Part shown: positions 33,647-42,961 of the stretch, in pieces | Layout of the letters: each line of letters begins with the position of its first letter | How positions within the stretch are numbered: position 1 is the first letter of the stretch | Source: UBA11889 sp002313255 | GTDB lineage: Bacteria; Pseudomonadota; Gammaproteobacteria; Pseudomonadales; Azotimanducaceae | Length of the DNA: 54,914 bases | Direction: 5' to 3' | NCBI GenBank assembly: GCA_913045265.1 | Contig: CAJWQX010000013.1 | Location: forward strand, 1 to 54,914 | Made by a program: the position numbers and the translations under genes | Notes under the pieces: generated by a model | The model's input: only the letters and a program-made list of their open reading frames with translations | What the model was told of the DNA's origin: nothing | Databases searched by the model: none

Positions 33647-34326
33647 CGACAAACTCCGATGGCTCCATTATCGACGACGATGCAGTGGTCGCATACTTGG
33701 AAAGTGAGCGCGAGTTTTTTAAGCGCCACCCCGAAGTGATTTCGAAGCTCGAACTACCTCACGAATCTGGATCAGCAACATCGCTTGTTGAGCGTCAAGT
33801 ATCGCTGTTGAGAGAGCGCAATGTTGACTTGAGGAAACGTTTAAACGAACTCGTCGATAATGCAGGCGTTAACGACGACGTTTTCCTTAAGACGCGCACA
33901 TTGACATTGGCACTGATGGACACCGTTGATCTCCAGAGCCTCGACCAGGTTCTGGCAACAAGATTGATCGAAGGATTCGACGCGAATCACGGGCTCTGTT
34001 ACGTGCTCGACTGGCAAACACCAGCCGACTACCAGCACATCGTCGGCGTCCCAGCGAACGACGAGCCACCCATTCCTCGCCTGTTCAGCCAACCTGAACC
34101 CGTCTGCGGAATTTATCGACCGAAAGAATATGGAGCCCTGTTCCCGGACTCTCCCTTAACTCAACCAGGTTCCGTGGCGCTCGTCCCCATGCGGCTATCT
34201 GGCCTTGAAGCAATTCTTGCGATTGGTTCTAACGATTCACAACGCTTCGTACCAGAGAAGGGAACGTTATTTCTCGAATACATCAGCGACGTTTTAGGTC
34301 GCACCTTGAATCGAGTGATGCAATAA
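33643..34326 (+). CDS. DUF484 family protein (YigA-like, GAF-like fold)
   Basis: 227-residue cytoplasmic protein of unknown function. The N-terminus has VVAYLESEREFFKRHPEV, then LELPHESGSATSLVERQVSL, the DUF484 signature. The rest resembles a GAF domain without a recognisable cofactor site. The start ATGA overlaps the dapF stop. In gammaproteobacteria DUF484 sits between dapF and xerC, as here; no direct role in recombination is established. Confidence 0.9.
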   Translation: MTTNSDGSIIDDDAVVAYLESEREFFKRHPEVISKLELPHESGSATSLVERQVSLLRERNVDLRKRLNELVDNAGVNDDVFLKTRTLTLALMDTVDLQSLDQVLATRLIEGFDANHGLCYVLDWQTPADYQHIVGVPANDEPPIPRLFSQPEPVCGIYRPKEYGALFPDSPLTQPGSVALVPMRLSGLEAILAIGSNDSQRFVPEKGTLFLEYISDVLGRTLNRVMQ

Positions 34327-34334
34327 AGGTCGGC

Positions 34335-35234
34335 ATGACATCGGACAATAGTTTGCTATTGGAAGATTATTTCAGGCACCTTACAGTCGAACGCCGTCTT
34401 TCCTCCCATACGCTAAAAGCTTATTCACGCGACCTCAAAAACTTTTTTCTGGTCTACCCAACGCTGTCCGTCGACGAGATTACATCGGCTGATATCAAGC
34501 ACCACATTGCTCGATTAAATCAAAGGGGGCTTTCTCCGCGGTCGATAAAGCGCGCGCTCTCGTGCCTAAATTCTTTCTTCGTTTACTTAGTACGAAAAGA
34601 TCTCTTAGGCAACAATCCGGCCACCGGTGTCAGGGCGCCAAGAATCGCGAAAAAACTTCCACGAGTCCTTGATACCGATCAAACAGCCCAACTACTTATC
34701 GGAAGTGTTACGACTCCGATCGAGAAGAGGGACCGCGCCCTGCTCGAACTATTTTATGGCAGCGGTATTCGCCTCGCCGAGCTAGTTGGACTCGATATTC
34801 AGGATCTGGATCTCGCAAACGGCAACGCTCGGGTTTTAGGAAAGGGGCGCAAGACTCGAATCGTACCGCTCGGCTCCCACACCGTTACGGCACTTCAAGC
34901 ATGGTTATCCACCCGATCCGATCAGCAACCGGAGGACCCTGTTTTCGTCGGACGCGGCGACCAACGTATCAGTCCTCGCACGGTTCAGCTTCGCGTCAAA
35001 CGTGCAGGGATGAAAGCCCTGGGGGTTGATTCAATCCACCCGCACCTATTGCGACACAGCTTTGCCAGCCACTTGTTAGAGTCAAGTGGAGACTTGCGGG
35101 CAGTCCAGGAGCTTTTAGGCCATTCAGACATTTCGACAACGCAAATCTATACGCACCTGGACTTCCAACATCTCGCTAAGGTTTACGACATTGCTCACCC
35201 CCGAGCACGGGGGAAAAAGGAAGGCGGCAAATGA
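34335..35234 (+). CDS. xerC: Tyrosine recombinase XerC
   Basis: 299 residues. With XerD it resolves chromosome dimers at dif near the division septum. The N-terminal SAM-like core-binding domain (YFRHLTVERRLSSHTLKAY) is followed by the catalytic domain with Arg146 (GSGIRLAELVGL), HLLRHSFASH and the nucleophile Tyr272 in TQIYTH. The dapF-DUF484-xerC-yigB context makes XerC, not XerD or a phage integrase. The stop overlaps the yigB start by 4 bases. Confidence 0.96.
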   Translation: MTSDNSLLLEDYFRHLTVERRLSSHTLKAYSRDLKNFFLVYPTLSVDEITSADIKHHIARLNQRGLSPRSIKRALSCLNSFFVYLVRKDLLGNNPATGVRAPRIAKKLPRVLDTDQTAQLLIGSVTTPIEKRDRALLELFYGSGIRLAELVGLDIQDLDLANGNARVLGKGRKTRIVPLGSHTVTALQAWLSTRSDQQPEDPVFVGRGDQRISPRTVQLRVKRAGMKALGVDSIHPHLLRHSFASHLLESSGDLRAVQELLGHSDISTTQIYTHLDFQHLAKVYDIAHPRARGKKEGGK

Positions 35235-35929
35235 CAATCCGGTTGGTGACCTTCGATTTGGATAACACCCTTTGGCACGTGGACACCGTCATTCGCCGGG
35301 CGGAAAAGGAAACGCGTAAGTGGATACAACCCCGAGTTCCAGAGTACGCCAGTTACATGACCACGGAAAACGTCGTATCTCTTCGCGCTCGGGTTATGGA
35401 AGAGAATCCGGATATACGGCACGACGTTTCGGCGTTGCGCATTCAGATGATGCGTCGCGCGTTCGAACAGTGCGGTTTACGGCGCACGGAGGCGGATGCC
35501 AAGGCGCGTGAGGCGTTTGCCGTGTTTATACGTTGGCGCAATACCATTACGTTTTACGATGGCGCCCAAGACACACTCAATACCCTCTCGCACCGTTATC
35601 AACTCGCCGCGCTCACCAACGGGAATGCGGACGTTCGAAAGGTTGGCTTGGACTCTTATTTTTCCTTCGCGATATCTGCAGCCGACGTTGGCTCCAGCAA
35701 GCCGAGCCCCGAAATGTTCTTGGAAGCGATGCATCGAGCCGAAGTTTCACCCGACCACGCAGTTCACGTTGGCGACCACCCAATTGACGATATCGAAGGT
35801 GCCAATCGTGTAGGTATGCATTCCATTTGGGTTAATTTCGACGGCAAAACGGACCGTGTACCAGCCCATGCAACGGTCACCGATTTACCTTCTCTCGTAG
35901 CGGCAATCGCCACGCTCGGGGGCTCGTAG
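35231..35929 (+). CDS. yigB: HAD family phosphatase YigB (FMN/riboflavin-pathway phosphatase)
   Basis: 232 residues. Motif I FDLDNTLW with nucleophile Asp9 and Asp11; motif II in AALTNGNAD; motif IV HVGDHPIDDIEGA. In E. coli YigB dephosphorylates FMN and the riboflavin precursor 5-amino-6-(phosphoribitylamino)uracil; that is taken from the family. Last gene of the operon, ending 21 bases before the convergent thrC stop. Confidence 0.88.
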   Translation: MTIRLVTFDLDNTLWHVDTVIRRAEKETRKWIQPRVPEYASYMTTENVVSLRARVMEENPDIRHDVSALRIQMMRRAFEQCGLRRTEADAKAREAFAVFIRWRNTITFYDGAQDTLNTLSHRYQLAALTNGNADVRKVGLDSYFSFAISAADVGSSKPSPEMFLEAMHRAEVSPDHAVHVGDHPIDDIEGANRVGMHSIWVNFDGKTDRVPAHATVTDLPSLVAAIATLGGS

Positions 35930-35950
35930 CACGAGCGATCTACTGCTCTC

Positions 35951-37312
35951 TTATCGGGCGTTCTCGGTCAAATAGTTTTTCACAGCATGCTCGTCAGCAG
36001 CCAATACTGTCTTTCGGGTAGCTTGCGAGACCAGTTTCTCAAGTTTGGCGTGGGTTGCGACGTCCTTACCGATGGCTTCATTCACGGCATCGGGAAACTT
36101 CGCCGGATGAGCAGTTGCAAGTGAAATCAAAGGACTTGTCAATTTGAATCGCGACGCAGCAGCAACGCCAACAGCACTGTGCGGATCAAGTACGTAGCCG
36201 TGTGACGCGTACGTCGACTTGATCGTTTCCACGGTTTCTTCTTCGCCAACGCTGGTAGCCAAAAAAAACGGCTCCACCGAGTCGACATAGTCCACCTTGG
36301 CCGAGCCTCGCTCATAGAATGTTTCCAGGAACTCGACTAAACGCTCCGAATCTCCATTGAAATACAAGTACAAGAATCGCTCGAAGTTACTTGCCACCTG
36401 AATATCCATCGATGGACTCAGGGTATGTTGGACCGTCCCACGCGCGTACGTACCTGTTTCGAAAAAACGTGCAAGGATGTCGTTTTTGTTGGTTGCAAGC
36501 ACCAGTCGGTCGATGGGAACACCCATCGACCGAGCAAGATAACCGGCAAACACGTTGCCGAAATTACCCGTGGGTACGCTGAAAGATACCGGCTCTTTGA
36601 ACTTCAGTGCCGCGTAGATGTAATAAACGACTTGAATCACAATGCGCGCCCAATTCACCGAATTCACGGCTCCTAGCCTATATTTTTCTTTGAACGCTAA
36701 ATCGTTGAATATACTCTTCATCAGCTCTTGGCAGTCGTCGAAGGTGCCTTCGATTCCAAGGCAATGAACGTTGTCATCCAATACGGTCGTCATTTGCAGT
36801 TCTTGCATCAAACTCGTTCGACCGTTCGGGAAAAGCACAAAAATGTCGATATTGGGTCGACCACGAACAGCCGCTATCGCAGCGCTCCCGGTATCCCCGC
36901 TCGTCGCCCCTAAAATATTCAAACTGCCCGATTGTCGGCCCAATATATGCTCGAACAATCCGCCAAGGACCTGAAGCGCCACGTCTTTGAATGCAAGCGT
37001 AGGCCCATGAAATAACTCCAGTACGTTAAGACCGTCGAGTTGGACAAGGGGAATGGTGTCCTCAGACGCAAACGTCTCGAAGGCGTCTTTGAGTATTTTT
37101 TTGAGAACCGCATCATCGATATCGTCGGCAAAAAGACGTACCACTTCGAATGCCAAGTCTTCAAACGCAAGTCCTCGCCAACCCTCCAAATCCGACGAGA
37201 CATCCGGTAAAAGCTCGGGCAAAAGTAGTCCGCCATCCGGCGCCTGACCAATGATCACGGCTTCCCGAAACCTTACGGGATCCATGCCACCGCGTGTGGA
37301 AATGTATCGCAT
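35951..37312 (-). CDS. thrC: Threonine synthase ThrC
   Basis: 453-residue PLP enzyme converting O-phosphohomoserine to threonine. The N-terminus MRYISTRGG is the standard start, so I use ATG 37312, not the TTG one codon before. The PLP Lys is in GPTLAFKDVALQ, phosphate binding is in GATSGDTGSAAI, and the protein has the long form used by gammaproteobacteria. No hom or thrB is adjacent. Confidence 0.96.
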   Translation of the reverse strand: MRYISTRGGMDPVRFREAVIIGQAPDGGLLLPELLPDVSSDLEGWRGLAFEDLAFEVVRLFADDIDDAVLKKILKDAFETFASEDTIPLVQLDGLNVLELFHGPTLAFKDVALQVLGGLFEHILGRQSGSLNILGATSGDTGSAAIAAVRGRPNIDIFVLFPNGRTSLMQELQMTTVLDDNVHCLGIEGTFDDCQELMKSIFNDLAFKEKYRLGAVNSVNWARIVIQVVYYIYAALKFKEPVSFSVPTGNFGNVFAGYLARSMGVPIDRLVLATNKNDILARFFETGTYARGTVQHTLSPSMDIQVASNFERFLYLYFNGDSERLVEFLETFYERGSAKVDYVDSVEPFFLATSVGEEETVETIKSTYASHGYVLDPHSAVGVAAASRFKLTSPLISLATAHPAKFPDAVNEAIGKDVATHAKLEKLVSQATRKTVLAADEHAVKNYLTENAR

Positions 37313-37442
37313 CAAAGACTGGCCGCATTCGTTCCGGAACAGATTCTAACCATCGTCACGCCGATCGTTCATGCAAAAAGCTCACCGTCAAGTTTCCAAG
37401 AAGGCGCCGGCCAACGCTGTCCTGCCTCAATGCTAGCCTCAC

Positions 37443-38603
37443 TTAGTTTGATGCGTCGAATAGCTCCCGTCCAATCAACATCCTTCGAATCTCGCTGGTT
37501 CCAGCACCAATCTCATACAACTTCGCATCCCGCAACAATCGGCCCGTTGAGTATTCATTGGTGTACCCATTGCCTCCCAGGGCTTGGATCGCATCCAGCG
37601 CAACTTGAGTTGCTTTTTCCGCGGCATACAGAATGCAACCCGCGGCGTCGAACCGCGTGGTCCGGCCACCATCACATGCATTGGCTACCGTGTAGACGTA
37701 CGCCCGGCTGGCATTCAGCGTGGTGTACATGTCCGCGATTTTCCCCTGCATCAGCTGAAACGTTCCAATCGGTTGACCAAATTGTCTACGTTCATGGATA
37801 TACGGAAGCACCACATCCAAGCAAGCTTGCATAATACCGACCGGGCCCGCCGCAAGAACGACGCGTTCGTAGTCCAATCCGCTCATAAGAACGCCAACGC
37901 CGCCGCCAGCGACTCCAAGCACAAGCGACTTGGGAACGTGCACGTCTTTAAAGACAAGTTCAGAAGTATCCGAACCACGCATCCCTAGCTTGTCGAGTTT
38001 AGGTTGTGGTTCATAGCCAGGCATGCCTTTCTCGACGATAAACGCTGTAATGCCCTTGGCTCCCGCCGTTGGATCCAAGGTGGCGTATACGATCACAACG
38101 TCGGCGTCCGGACCGTTGGTAATCCACATCTTGCTACCGTTGAGCAAATAATAATCACCACGATCCTCCGCTTTTAGACGCATGTTTACGACATCCGAGC
38201 CCGCCCCCGACTCGCTCATCGCGAGTGCCCCCAGGGAGGTTCCGGAAATGAGATCCGGCAGGAACTTCTGCTTTTGCTCGTCCGTTCCAAATCGACACAG
38301 TTGATTGACGCATAAATTCGAATGCGCGCCGTACGAAAGACCCACCGCCCCAGATGCTCGGCTAATTTCCTCCATCACCACACAGTGCGCCAGATAACCG
38401 AGACCCGCACCACCGTATTTTTCTTCAGCCGTGATACCGAGTACCCCAAGTTCGCCGAGCAGGGGCCATAGTGGGCGAGGAAATTCGTTTGATTGATCAA
38501 CGCGCTCAGCAATGGGAACAATTTTTCGCTCGCAAAAATCGCGGACCGAACGTCGCAGCATGTCGATTGTTTCTCCAAGACCAAAGTCGAAATCCGTCAG
38601 CAT
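37443..38603 (-). CDS. Isovaleryl-CoA dehydrogenase
   Basis: 386-residue FAD flavoprotein of leucine catabolism, oxidising isovaleryl-CoA to 3-methylcrotonyl-CoA and passing electrons to ETF. AMSESGAGSDVVNMRLKAE, GSKMWITNGPDADV and LDYERVVLAAGPVGIMQA match; the Glu in LDYER is the base position specific to isovaleryl-CoA dehydrogenase. ATG 38603 starts at MLTDFDFGLGE; an in-frame extension of 15 codons is unlikely. The partner genes liuB, liuC and liuD are absent nearby. It is divergent from another acyl-CoA dehydrogenase. Confidence 0.9.
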   Translation of the reverse strand: MLTDFDFGLGETIDMLRRSVRDFCERKIVPIAERVDQSNEFPRPLWPLLGELGVLGITAEEKYGGAGLGYLAHCVVMEEISRASGAVGLSYGAHSNLCVNQLCRFGTDEQKQKFLPDLISGTSLGALAMSESGAGSDVVNMRLKAEDRGDYYLLNGSKMWITNGPDADVVIVYATLDPTAGAKGITAFIVEKGMPGYEPQPKLDKLGMRGSDTSELVFKDVHVPKSLVLGVAGGGVGVLMSGLDYERVVLAAGPVGIMQACLDVVLPYIHERRQFGQPIGTFQLMQGKIADMYTTLNASRAYVYTVANACDGGRTTRFDAAGCILYAAEKATQVALDAIQALGGNGYTNEYSTGRLLRDAKLYEIGAGTSEIRRMLIGRELFDASN

Positions 38604-38669
38604 TTTGGGCACCGTTTCTCTGACATGCTTTGAGTGTCGCAACTGCAACCCAAGCTGGCAAACAGCCCC

Positions 38670-38697
38670 CTGACAGTTATTGTTTCGGCGTTACAAT
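38670..38697 (+). promoter_or_regulatory. Promoter of the acyl-CoA dehydrogenase-thiolase pair
   Basis: CTGACA (38670-38675) and TACAAT (38692-38697) are spaced by 16 bases, five of six matches each. Transcription would begin near 38704, which favours the ATG at 38728 over the upstream TTG at 38680 as the start of the dehydrogenase. Confidence 0.65.
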
Positions 38698-38703
38698 GTT
38701 CGA

Positions 38704-38719
38704 CGTTTCACATGGAACG
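38704..38719. promoter_or_regulatory. Candidate operator CGTTTC-ACAT-GGAACG
   Basis: An inverted repeat with six-base arms (one mismatch) around ACAT lies at the expected +1 of the acyl-CoA dehydrogenase promoter. Position suits repression. It is not a clear match to the PsrA or FadR consensus I know. Confidence 0.35.
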
Positions 38720-38727
38720 CCGAGATT

Positions 38728-39900
38728 ATGAGATTTCGCGAAGCGGCACGTGACTGGCTAAAAATCAACTGTCCCGAAAGTATGCGGACCCCAACACCTG
38801 GGGGTGAATACATTAGCGGTGGCCGACGCGCCAAATACATCAATCCCGAGTCGAGACTCTGGATGGATCGAATGGCAGAGCAAGGTTGGACCGCGCCAAC
38901 TTGGCCGACCGAGTATGGAGGGGGAGGTCTGACCCAAGAGGAAAATCAAACCCTCATGGATGAAATGCGTCGCATCAACGCACGCTCACCCTTGGGTGGT
39001 CACGGATTGACCATGATCGGACCCGCCATTCTTGAATTTGGTACCCCCGAACAATGCTTCGAGCATTTACCGCGGATCGTCAGCGGTGAAATCAAGTGGT
39101 GTCAAGGCTACAGTGAACCCGGTGCCGGGTCGGATCTTGCGAGTCTACAAACGAAAGCTGTCGAGGATGGCGACGACTACATCATCAACGGGTCGAAAAT
39201 CTGGACTTCTGGTGCCGACCAAGCGGACTGGATTTTTTGTCTAGTTCGCACGAACCCGAATGTATCCAAGCAAGAAGGTATTTCATTCATTGTCTTCGAT
39301 ATGGAAACGCCGGGCGTTACCATATCTCCGATTGAACTAATCAGCGGATCATCGGAGTTTTGTCAGACCTTTTTTGACGACGTCCGTGTACCGAAACGCT
39401 TTCTTATTGGTGAACCAGGACAGGGTTGGACCGTTGGAAAACGATTACTTCAATATGAGCGAAGTTCCATCGGGGGTGTTGGCGGAGCACGCCAAAAGGT
39501 TGCGACTCTCGATGAAGTCGCGGCGTCCTACGCCGGTCGTATCAGGGGACGCATTGGCGATTCGACCGTACGTACCAACGTGCTCGCTTACAACATGGAT
39601 CAGCGTGCCTACCAACTAACCATGCGTCGCGCGGCTGACGAAGCTGCTAATAGCCGAGCACCAACTTTCCTATCTTCGTTCTTCAAGCTATACGGGACCG
39701 AGCAAAATATGCGCCGAAGTGACCTTGTCGTTTCTATCATGGGGTCCAAGGGGTTGGGTTGGTCAGGTGATGGGTTCGAAGCGAGCGAGCGAGCGAATAC
39801 TCGGGGCTGGCTGCGCTCTAAAGCCAATTCCATTGAAGGTGGAAGTTCTGAAGTCCAGCGTAACATCATCGCAAAGCGCATTTTGGGCTTACCGGACTAA
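38728..39900 (+). CDS. Acyl-CoA dehydrogenase family protein
   Basis: About 390 residues with the acyl-CoA dehydrogenase fold: GYSEPGAGSDLASLQTKAV (FAD/substrate segment), NGSKIWTSGADQADW and a C-terminal GGSSEVQRNIIAKRILGLPD. The members with SEPGAGSD and a WTSGA segment are of the FadE-type used for bulky or sterol-related acyl-CoA. Start: ATG 38728 fits the promoter, but the upstream codons FTWNAEI look like family sequence, so TTG 38680 is possible. It is followed 3 bases later by a thiolase-like gene, forming a two-gene operon. Confidence 0.88.
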   Translation: MRFREAARDWLKINCPESMRTPTPGGEYISGGRRAKYINPESRLWMDRMAEQGWTAPTWPTEYGGGGLTQEENQTLMDEMRRINARSPLGGHGLTMIGPAILEFGTPEQCFEHLPRIVSGEIKWCQGYSEPGAGSDLASLQTKAVEDGDDYIINGSKIWTSGADQADWIFCLVRTNPNVSKQEGISFIVFDMETPGVTISPIELISGSSEFCQTFFDDVRVPKRFLIGEPGQGWTVGKRLLQYERSSIGGVGGARQKVATLDEVAASYAGRIRGRIGDSTVRTNVLAYNMDQRAYQLTMRRAADEAANSRAPTFLSSFFKLYGTEQNMRRSDLVVSIMGSKGLGWSGDGFEASERANTRGWLRSKANSIEGGSSEVQRNIIAKRILGLPD

Positions 39901-39903
39901 CGG

Positions 39904-41379
39904 GTGTTCAACCCGAGAACACCGGTACTCGTCGGCGCGGGCCAGGTCCTTAATCGAATTGAAAAACTAGAGGACGCCAAAGAACCTCTAGAAATGATGA
40001 TGACCGCTATCGTTATGGCCGAAGAAGATACGGGCGTCGGTAGCCTACTTGCTCAAACGCAGTCGGTCCGGGTAGTTCGCGGGATGTGGGGCTACGAGAA
40101 TCCGGCAAAACTCATCGCTGAACGTATTGGCGCCGTTGGGGCTGAATCCATCGGCACCTTAATTGGCGGCAATCAAAACCAAGTCGTCATCAACGAAACC
40201 GCCTTGGCAATTCTCCACGAGGGCCTAGATCTTGCCGTTATCACAGGCGCAGAAAACGGCAACAGCGCGGGTAAAGCCCGAAAAGCCAGCGTCACTCTCA
40301 CGGAAACGCCCGCTCCGGGTAAATACGATCGCGTGATTGGCGCGGCACAGCAGCCCGAACACCACGAATTTGAGCGGGCTCGAGGGATCATGCGCGCGAT
40401 CCAAATATATCCAATGTACGACAATGCAATTAGGCAAGCGCGCAGGGAATCCATTGACCAACATGCCGAACGGGTTTCCGAATTGTGGTCCCGATTTAAC
40501 GATGTCGCCCAACGCAATCCCAACGCTTGGGTCCAGCACAATATGACGGCGGAGGAAATTCGCACACCTTCGCAAACCAATCGACGTATTAGTTTCCCAT
40601 ACACCAAATTCATGAATGCCAACATGTCCGTCGATATGGGTGCCGCGCTAATCATGTGTTCAGCGGCCAAGGCAAGCTCTCTAGGTATAGCGAAAGACCG
40701 TTGGATTTATCCTTGTGCTGGTGTCACCGGCTACGACCACTTTTCTGCTTCGGTACGAGACAACTTTTATTCGTCACCGGGAATCCGACTGATCGGCCGC
40801 CGTCTCCTTGAACTCACCGATACGACGGTCGACAAACTTGATTTCGTTGATCTCTACAGTTGTTTTCCATCGGCTGTACAGATTGCAGCTAAGGAATACG
40901 GTTTAGACGAAGAACGGGATCTGACGGTTACCGGCGGTTTGACTTTCGGCGGCGGACCCCTGAATAACTACGTCATGCACAGCGTTGCTAGGACGGTCGA
41001 GCTATTACGTGAAAAACAAGGTGCTCGCGCGCTCATCACGGCCAACGGCGGAAATCTTTACAAACACGCACACGGTATTTACAGCAGTGACGCTCCAAGC
41101 TACGACTTCTCAGTTGAAAACGTTCAAGCGGACATTGACGCACTTCCGTCTCGTCAATGCTTAGCGGAGTTCGTGGGCGATGCGACCATAGAATCGTATA
41201 CCGTTATGTTCAATGGAGCTGACCCCTCCATCGCGCATCTGGCTTGCAGAACCGCTGATGACGCCAGAACGTGGGTGAACACTCAAGATCTCGACATCAT
41301 GAATGCGATGCTCGTCGAAGAATTTTGCGCCCGCCCGGTCCACATCAAAGGATCCGACGAGCTAACGGTTCTCGCTTAG
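39904..41379 (+). CDS. Thiolase-like acetyl-CoA acetyltransferase family protein
   Basis: 491 residues starting with GTG just after the dehydrogenase stop. The fold is shown by TPVLVGAGQVLNR at the start, GGNQNQVVINETALAIL, DLYSCFPSAVQIA and TVTGGLTFGGGPLNNYVMH. At the position of the usual N-terminal nucleophile Cys the sequence is GGNQNQ, so classical thiolysis chemistry is doubtful; Cys in YSCFPSA may matter instead. The C-terminal 80 residues form the extra OB-like domain found in this subgroup. Transcribed with an acyl-CoA dehydrogenase, it probably acts on a CoA ester. Substrate unknown. Confidence 0.85.
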   Translation: MFNPRTPVLVGAGQVLNRIEKLEDAKEPLEMMMTAIVMAEEDTGVGSLLAQTQSVRVVRGMWGYENPAKLIAERIGAVGAESIGTLIGGNQNQVVINETALAILHEGLDLAVITGAENGNSAGKARKASVTLTETPAPGKYDRVIGAAQQPEHHEFERARGIMRAIQIYPMYDNAIRQARRESIDQHAERVSELWSRFNDVAQRNPNAWVQHNMTAEEIRTPSQTNRRISFPYTKFMNANMSVDMGAALIMCSAAKASSLGIAKDRWIYPCAGVTGYDHFSASVRDNFYSSPGIRLIGRRLLELTDTTVDKLDFVDLYSCFPSAVQIAAKEYGLDEERDLTVTGGLTFGGGPLNNYVMHSVARTVELLREKQGARALITANGGNLYKHAHGIYSSDAPSYDFSVENVQADIDALPSRQCLAEFVGDATIESYTVMFNGADPSIAHLACRTADDARTWVNTQDLDIMNAMLVEEFCARPVHIKGSDELTVLA

Positions 41380-41397
41380 AACCTCGCTTAAATATCT

Positions 41398-42801
41398 TCA
41401 ATCTAGCGTGTTTGCATAAGCCAAAGTGTCGGCGAGCCCTTGCTCGAATTTGCCGAACAGCTCGTCAATCTGCATATCGTCGATAACGAGCGGCGGGCAA
41501 AAAGCAATCGTGTCGCCAAGGGCACGCACAATGAGCCCATGCTCCAAACAACGATCCATACAGAAGGCACCGACTGCATGCGACCCATCAAACTTCTGGC
41601 CCGTCTCCCTATTCGCCACTAATTCAACCGCACCGATCAAGCCAGCGCCTCGGGTATTTCCCACCAAGGGATGTTCACCGTATTGGTTCAGCCGCGATTG
41701 GAATATTTCGCCCATCTTTGCGGCGTGAGCAAACACCTGCCGTTCTTCGATGAGTTCCAAGTTGCGCAATGCAACCGCCGCACAGACCGGGTGACCCGAA
41801 TACGTGAATCCGTGAGCAAAATTACCTAATTCCGAACTGGCCTCTACAAATGGTTGATACATCGAATCCGGAACGATGACGGCGCTGATCGGTAAATAGG
41901 CGGACGAAAGCGCTTTAGCCACGCTCATGGTCGTCGGCTTTATGCCCATGGTTTGGCAACCAAAGGGGTTGCCGGTTCGACCGAATCCACAAATGACTTC
42001 ATCATCGATAAAAAGTACGCCATGACGCTCGAGAACTGCTTGAATCTTTTCGTAATATCCATCCGGAGGCACGATCACGCCACCCGCGCCCAATACCGGT
42101 TCGGCGATAAACGCCGCGATGGTTTCGGGTCCTTCTTCCTCGATTAGGTCCGACAGACTGTTGGCTAATCGGGTGGTGAATTGGTCCTCGGTCTCTCCTT
42201 CGTGAGCTTCCCGATAGTAGTGAGGCGATTGTGTGTGGAGAATGCCTTGAATCGGCAGATCAAAGGCTTTGTGAAAAGGCGCTAAGCCGGTGAGGCTTCC
42301 GCTCGCCACCGTGACGCCGTGATACCCGCTCCAGCGCGAGATGATTTTCTTCTTTTCTGGTCGACCCATGAGATTGTGGTAGTACCACATGAGCTTGATT
42401 TGAGTGTCGTTCGCGTCCGAGCCCGTAAGCCCAAAAAAAACGCGTCCCCCTTCGATAGGAACAATCTCCATCAACTTTTCAGCGAGTAGCACGCTCGGCT
42501 CGTTGGTCTTACCACCGAAAAGCTGCGAATAGGACAACTTTTTAAGTTGTGCATTCGCGGCGTCGGCTAGTTCCTCAACTCCATACCCCAGTGCTGTGCA
42601 CCAGAGGCCAGCCATTCCCTCCAAGTACTGCTTACCGTGGTTGTCCCAAAGATAAACGCCTTTAGCTTCGGAATGCACCGCGGGGCCTTGACGGTGCAGC
42701 TCGCCTAAGTTCGTGTTTGGATGCAACAAGTGCCGAAGATCGCGGGCCTCAATTGAATCTGGCGCCAATTCGTTATGAAGGGGTTCGCTCACGTTTTTCA
42801 T
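41398..42801 (-). CDS. Class III omega-aminotransferase (PLP)
   Basis: 467 residues of the fold-type I, class III family. PLP Lys is in MSVAKALSSAYLP; IDDEVICGFGRTG, ENHGKQY-type N-terminus (YLWDNHGKQYLEGMAG) and the substrate-side Trp in GLWCTALGYG are present. This group moves amino groups from amines, beta-alanine or polyamines to pyruvate or 2-oxoglutarate. AAGGGAGA directly before ATG 42801 decides the start. It ends 18 bases from the convergent thiolase-like gene. Last gene of a long minus-strand run; alanine racemase is two genes upstream. Confidence 0.9.
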   Translation of the reverse strand: MKNVSEPLHNELAPDSIEARDLRHLLHPNTNLGELHRQGPAVHSEAKGVYLWDNHGKQYLEGMAGLWCTALGYGVEELADAANAQLKKLSYSQLFGGKTNEPSVLLAEKLMEIVPIEGGRVFFGLTGSDANDTQIKLMWYYHNLMGRPEKKKIISRWSGYHGVTVASGSLTGLAPFHKAFDLPIQGILHTQSPHYYREAHEGETEDQFTTRLANSLSDLIEEEGPETIAAFIAEPVLGAGGVIVPPDGYYEKIQAVLERHGVLFIDDEVICGFGRTGNPFGCQTMGIKPTTMSVAKALSSAYLPISAVIVPDSMYQPFVEASSELGNFAHGFTYSGHPVCAAVALRNLELIEERQVFAHAAKMGEIFQSRLNQYGEHPLVGNTRGAGLIGAVELVANRETGQKFDGSHAVGAFCMDRCLEHGLIVRALGDTIAFCPPLVIDDMQIDELFGKFEQGLADTLAYANTLD

Positions 42802-42961
42802 TCTCCCTTTTTGAAATCCATTGTGATGCGCACGCGTGTGAAAACATGCTGACACTTTCCTACAAAACGGAACAACGAGTTGATGTCATCCAACAACCTA
42901 GTTGCCCAACGTCTTGTCGTTGGTACCAGGAGCGCACGATTTATCGATCGAACTATTCTGT

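Noticed and set aside
34335..35234. Tyrosine recombinase as sign of an integrated element
   Set aside because: Context dapF-DUF484-xerC-yigB identifies chromosomal XerC; no attachment-site repeats or phage genes nearby.
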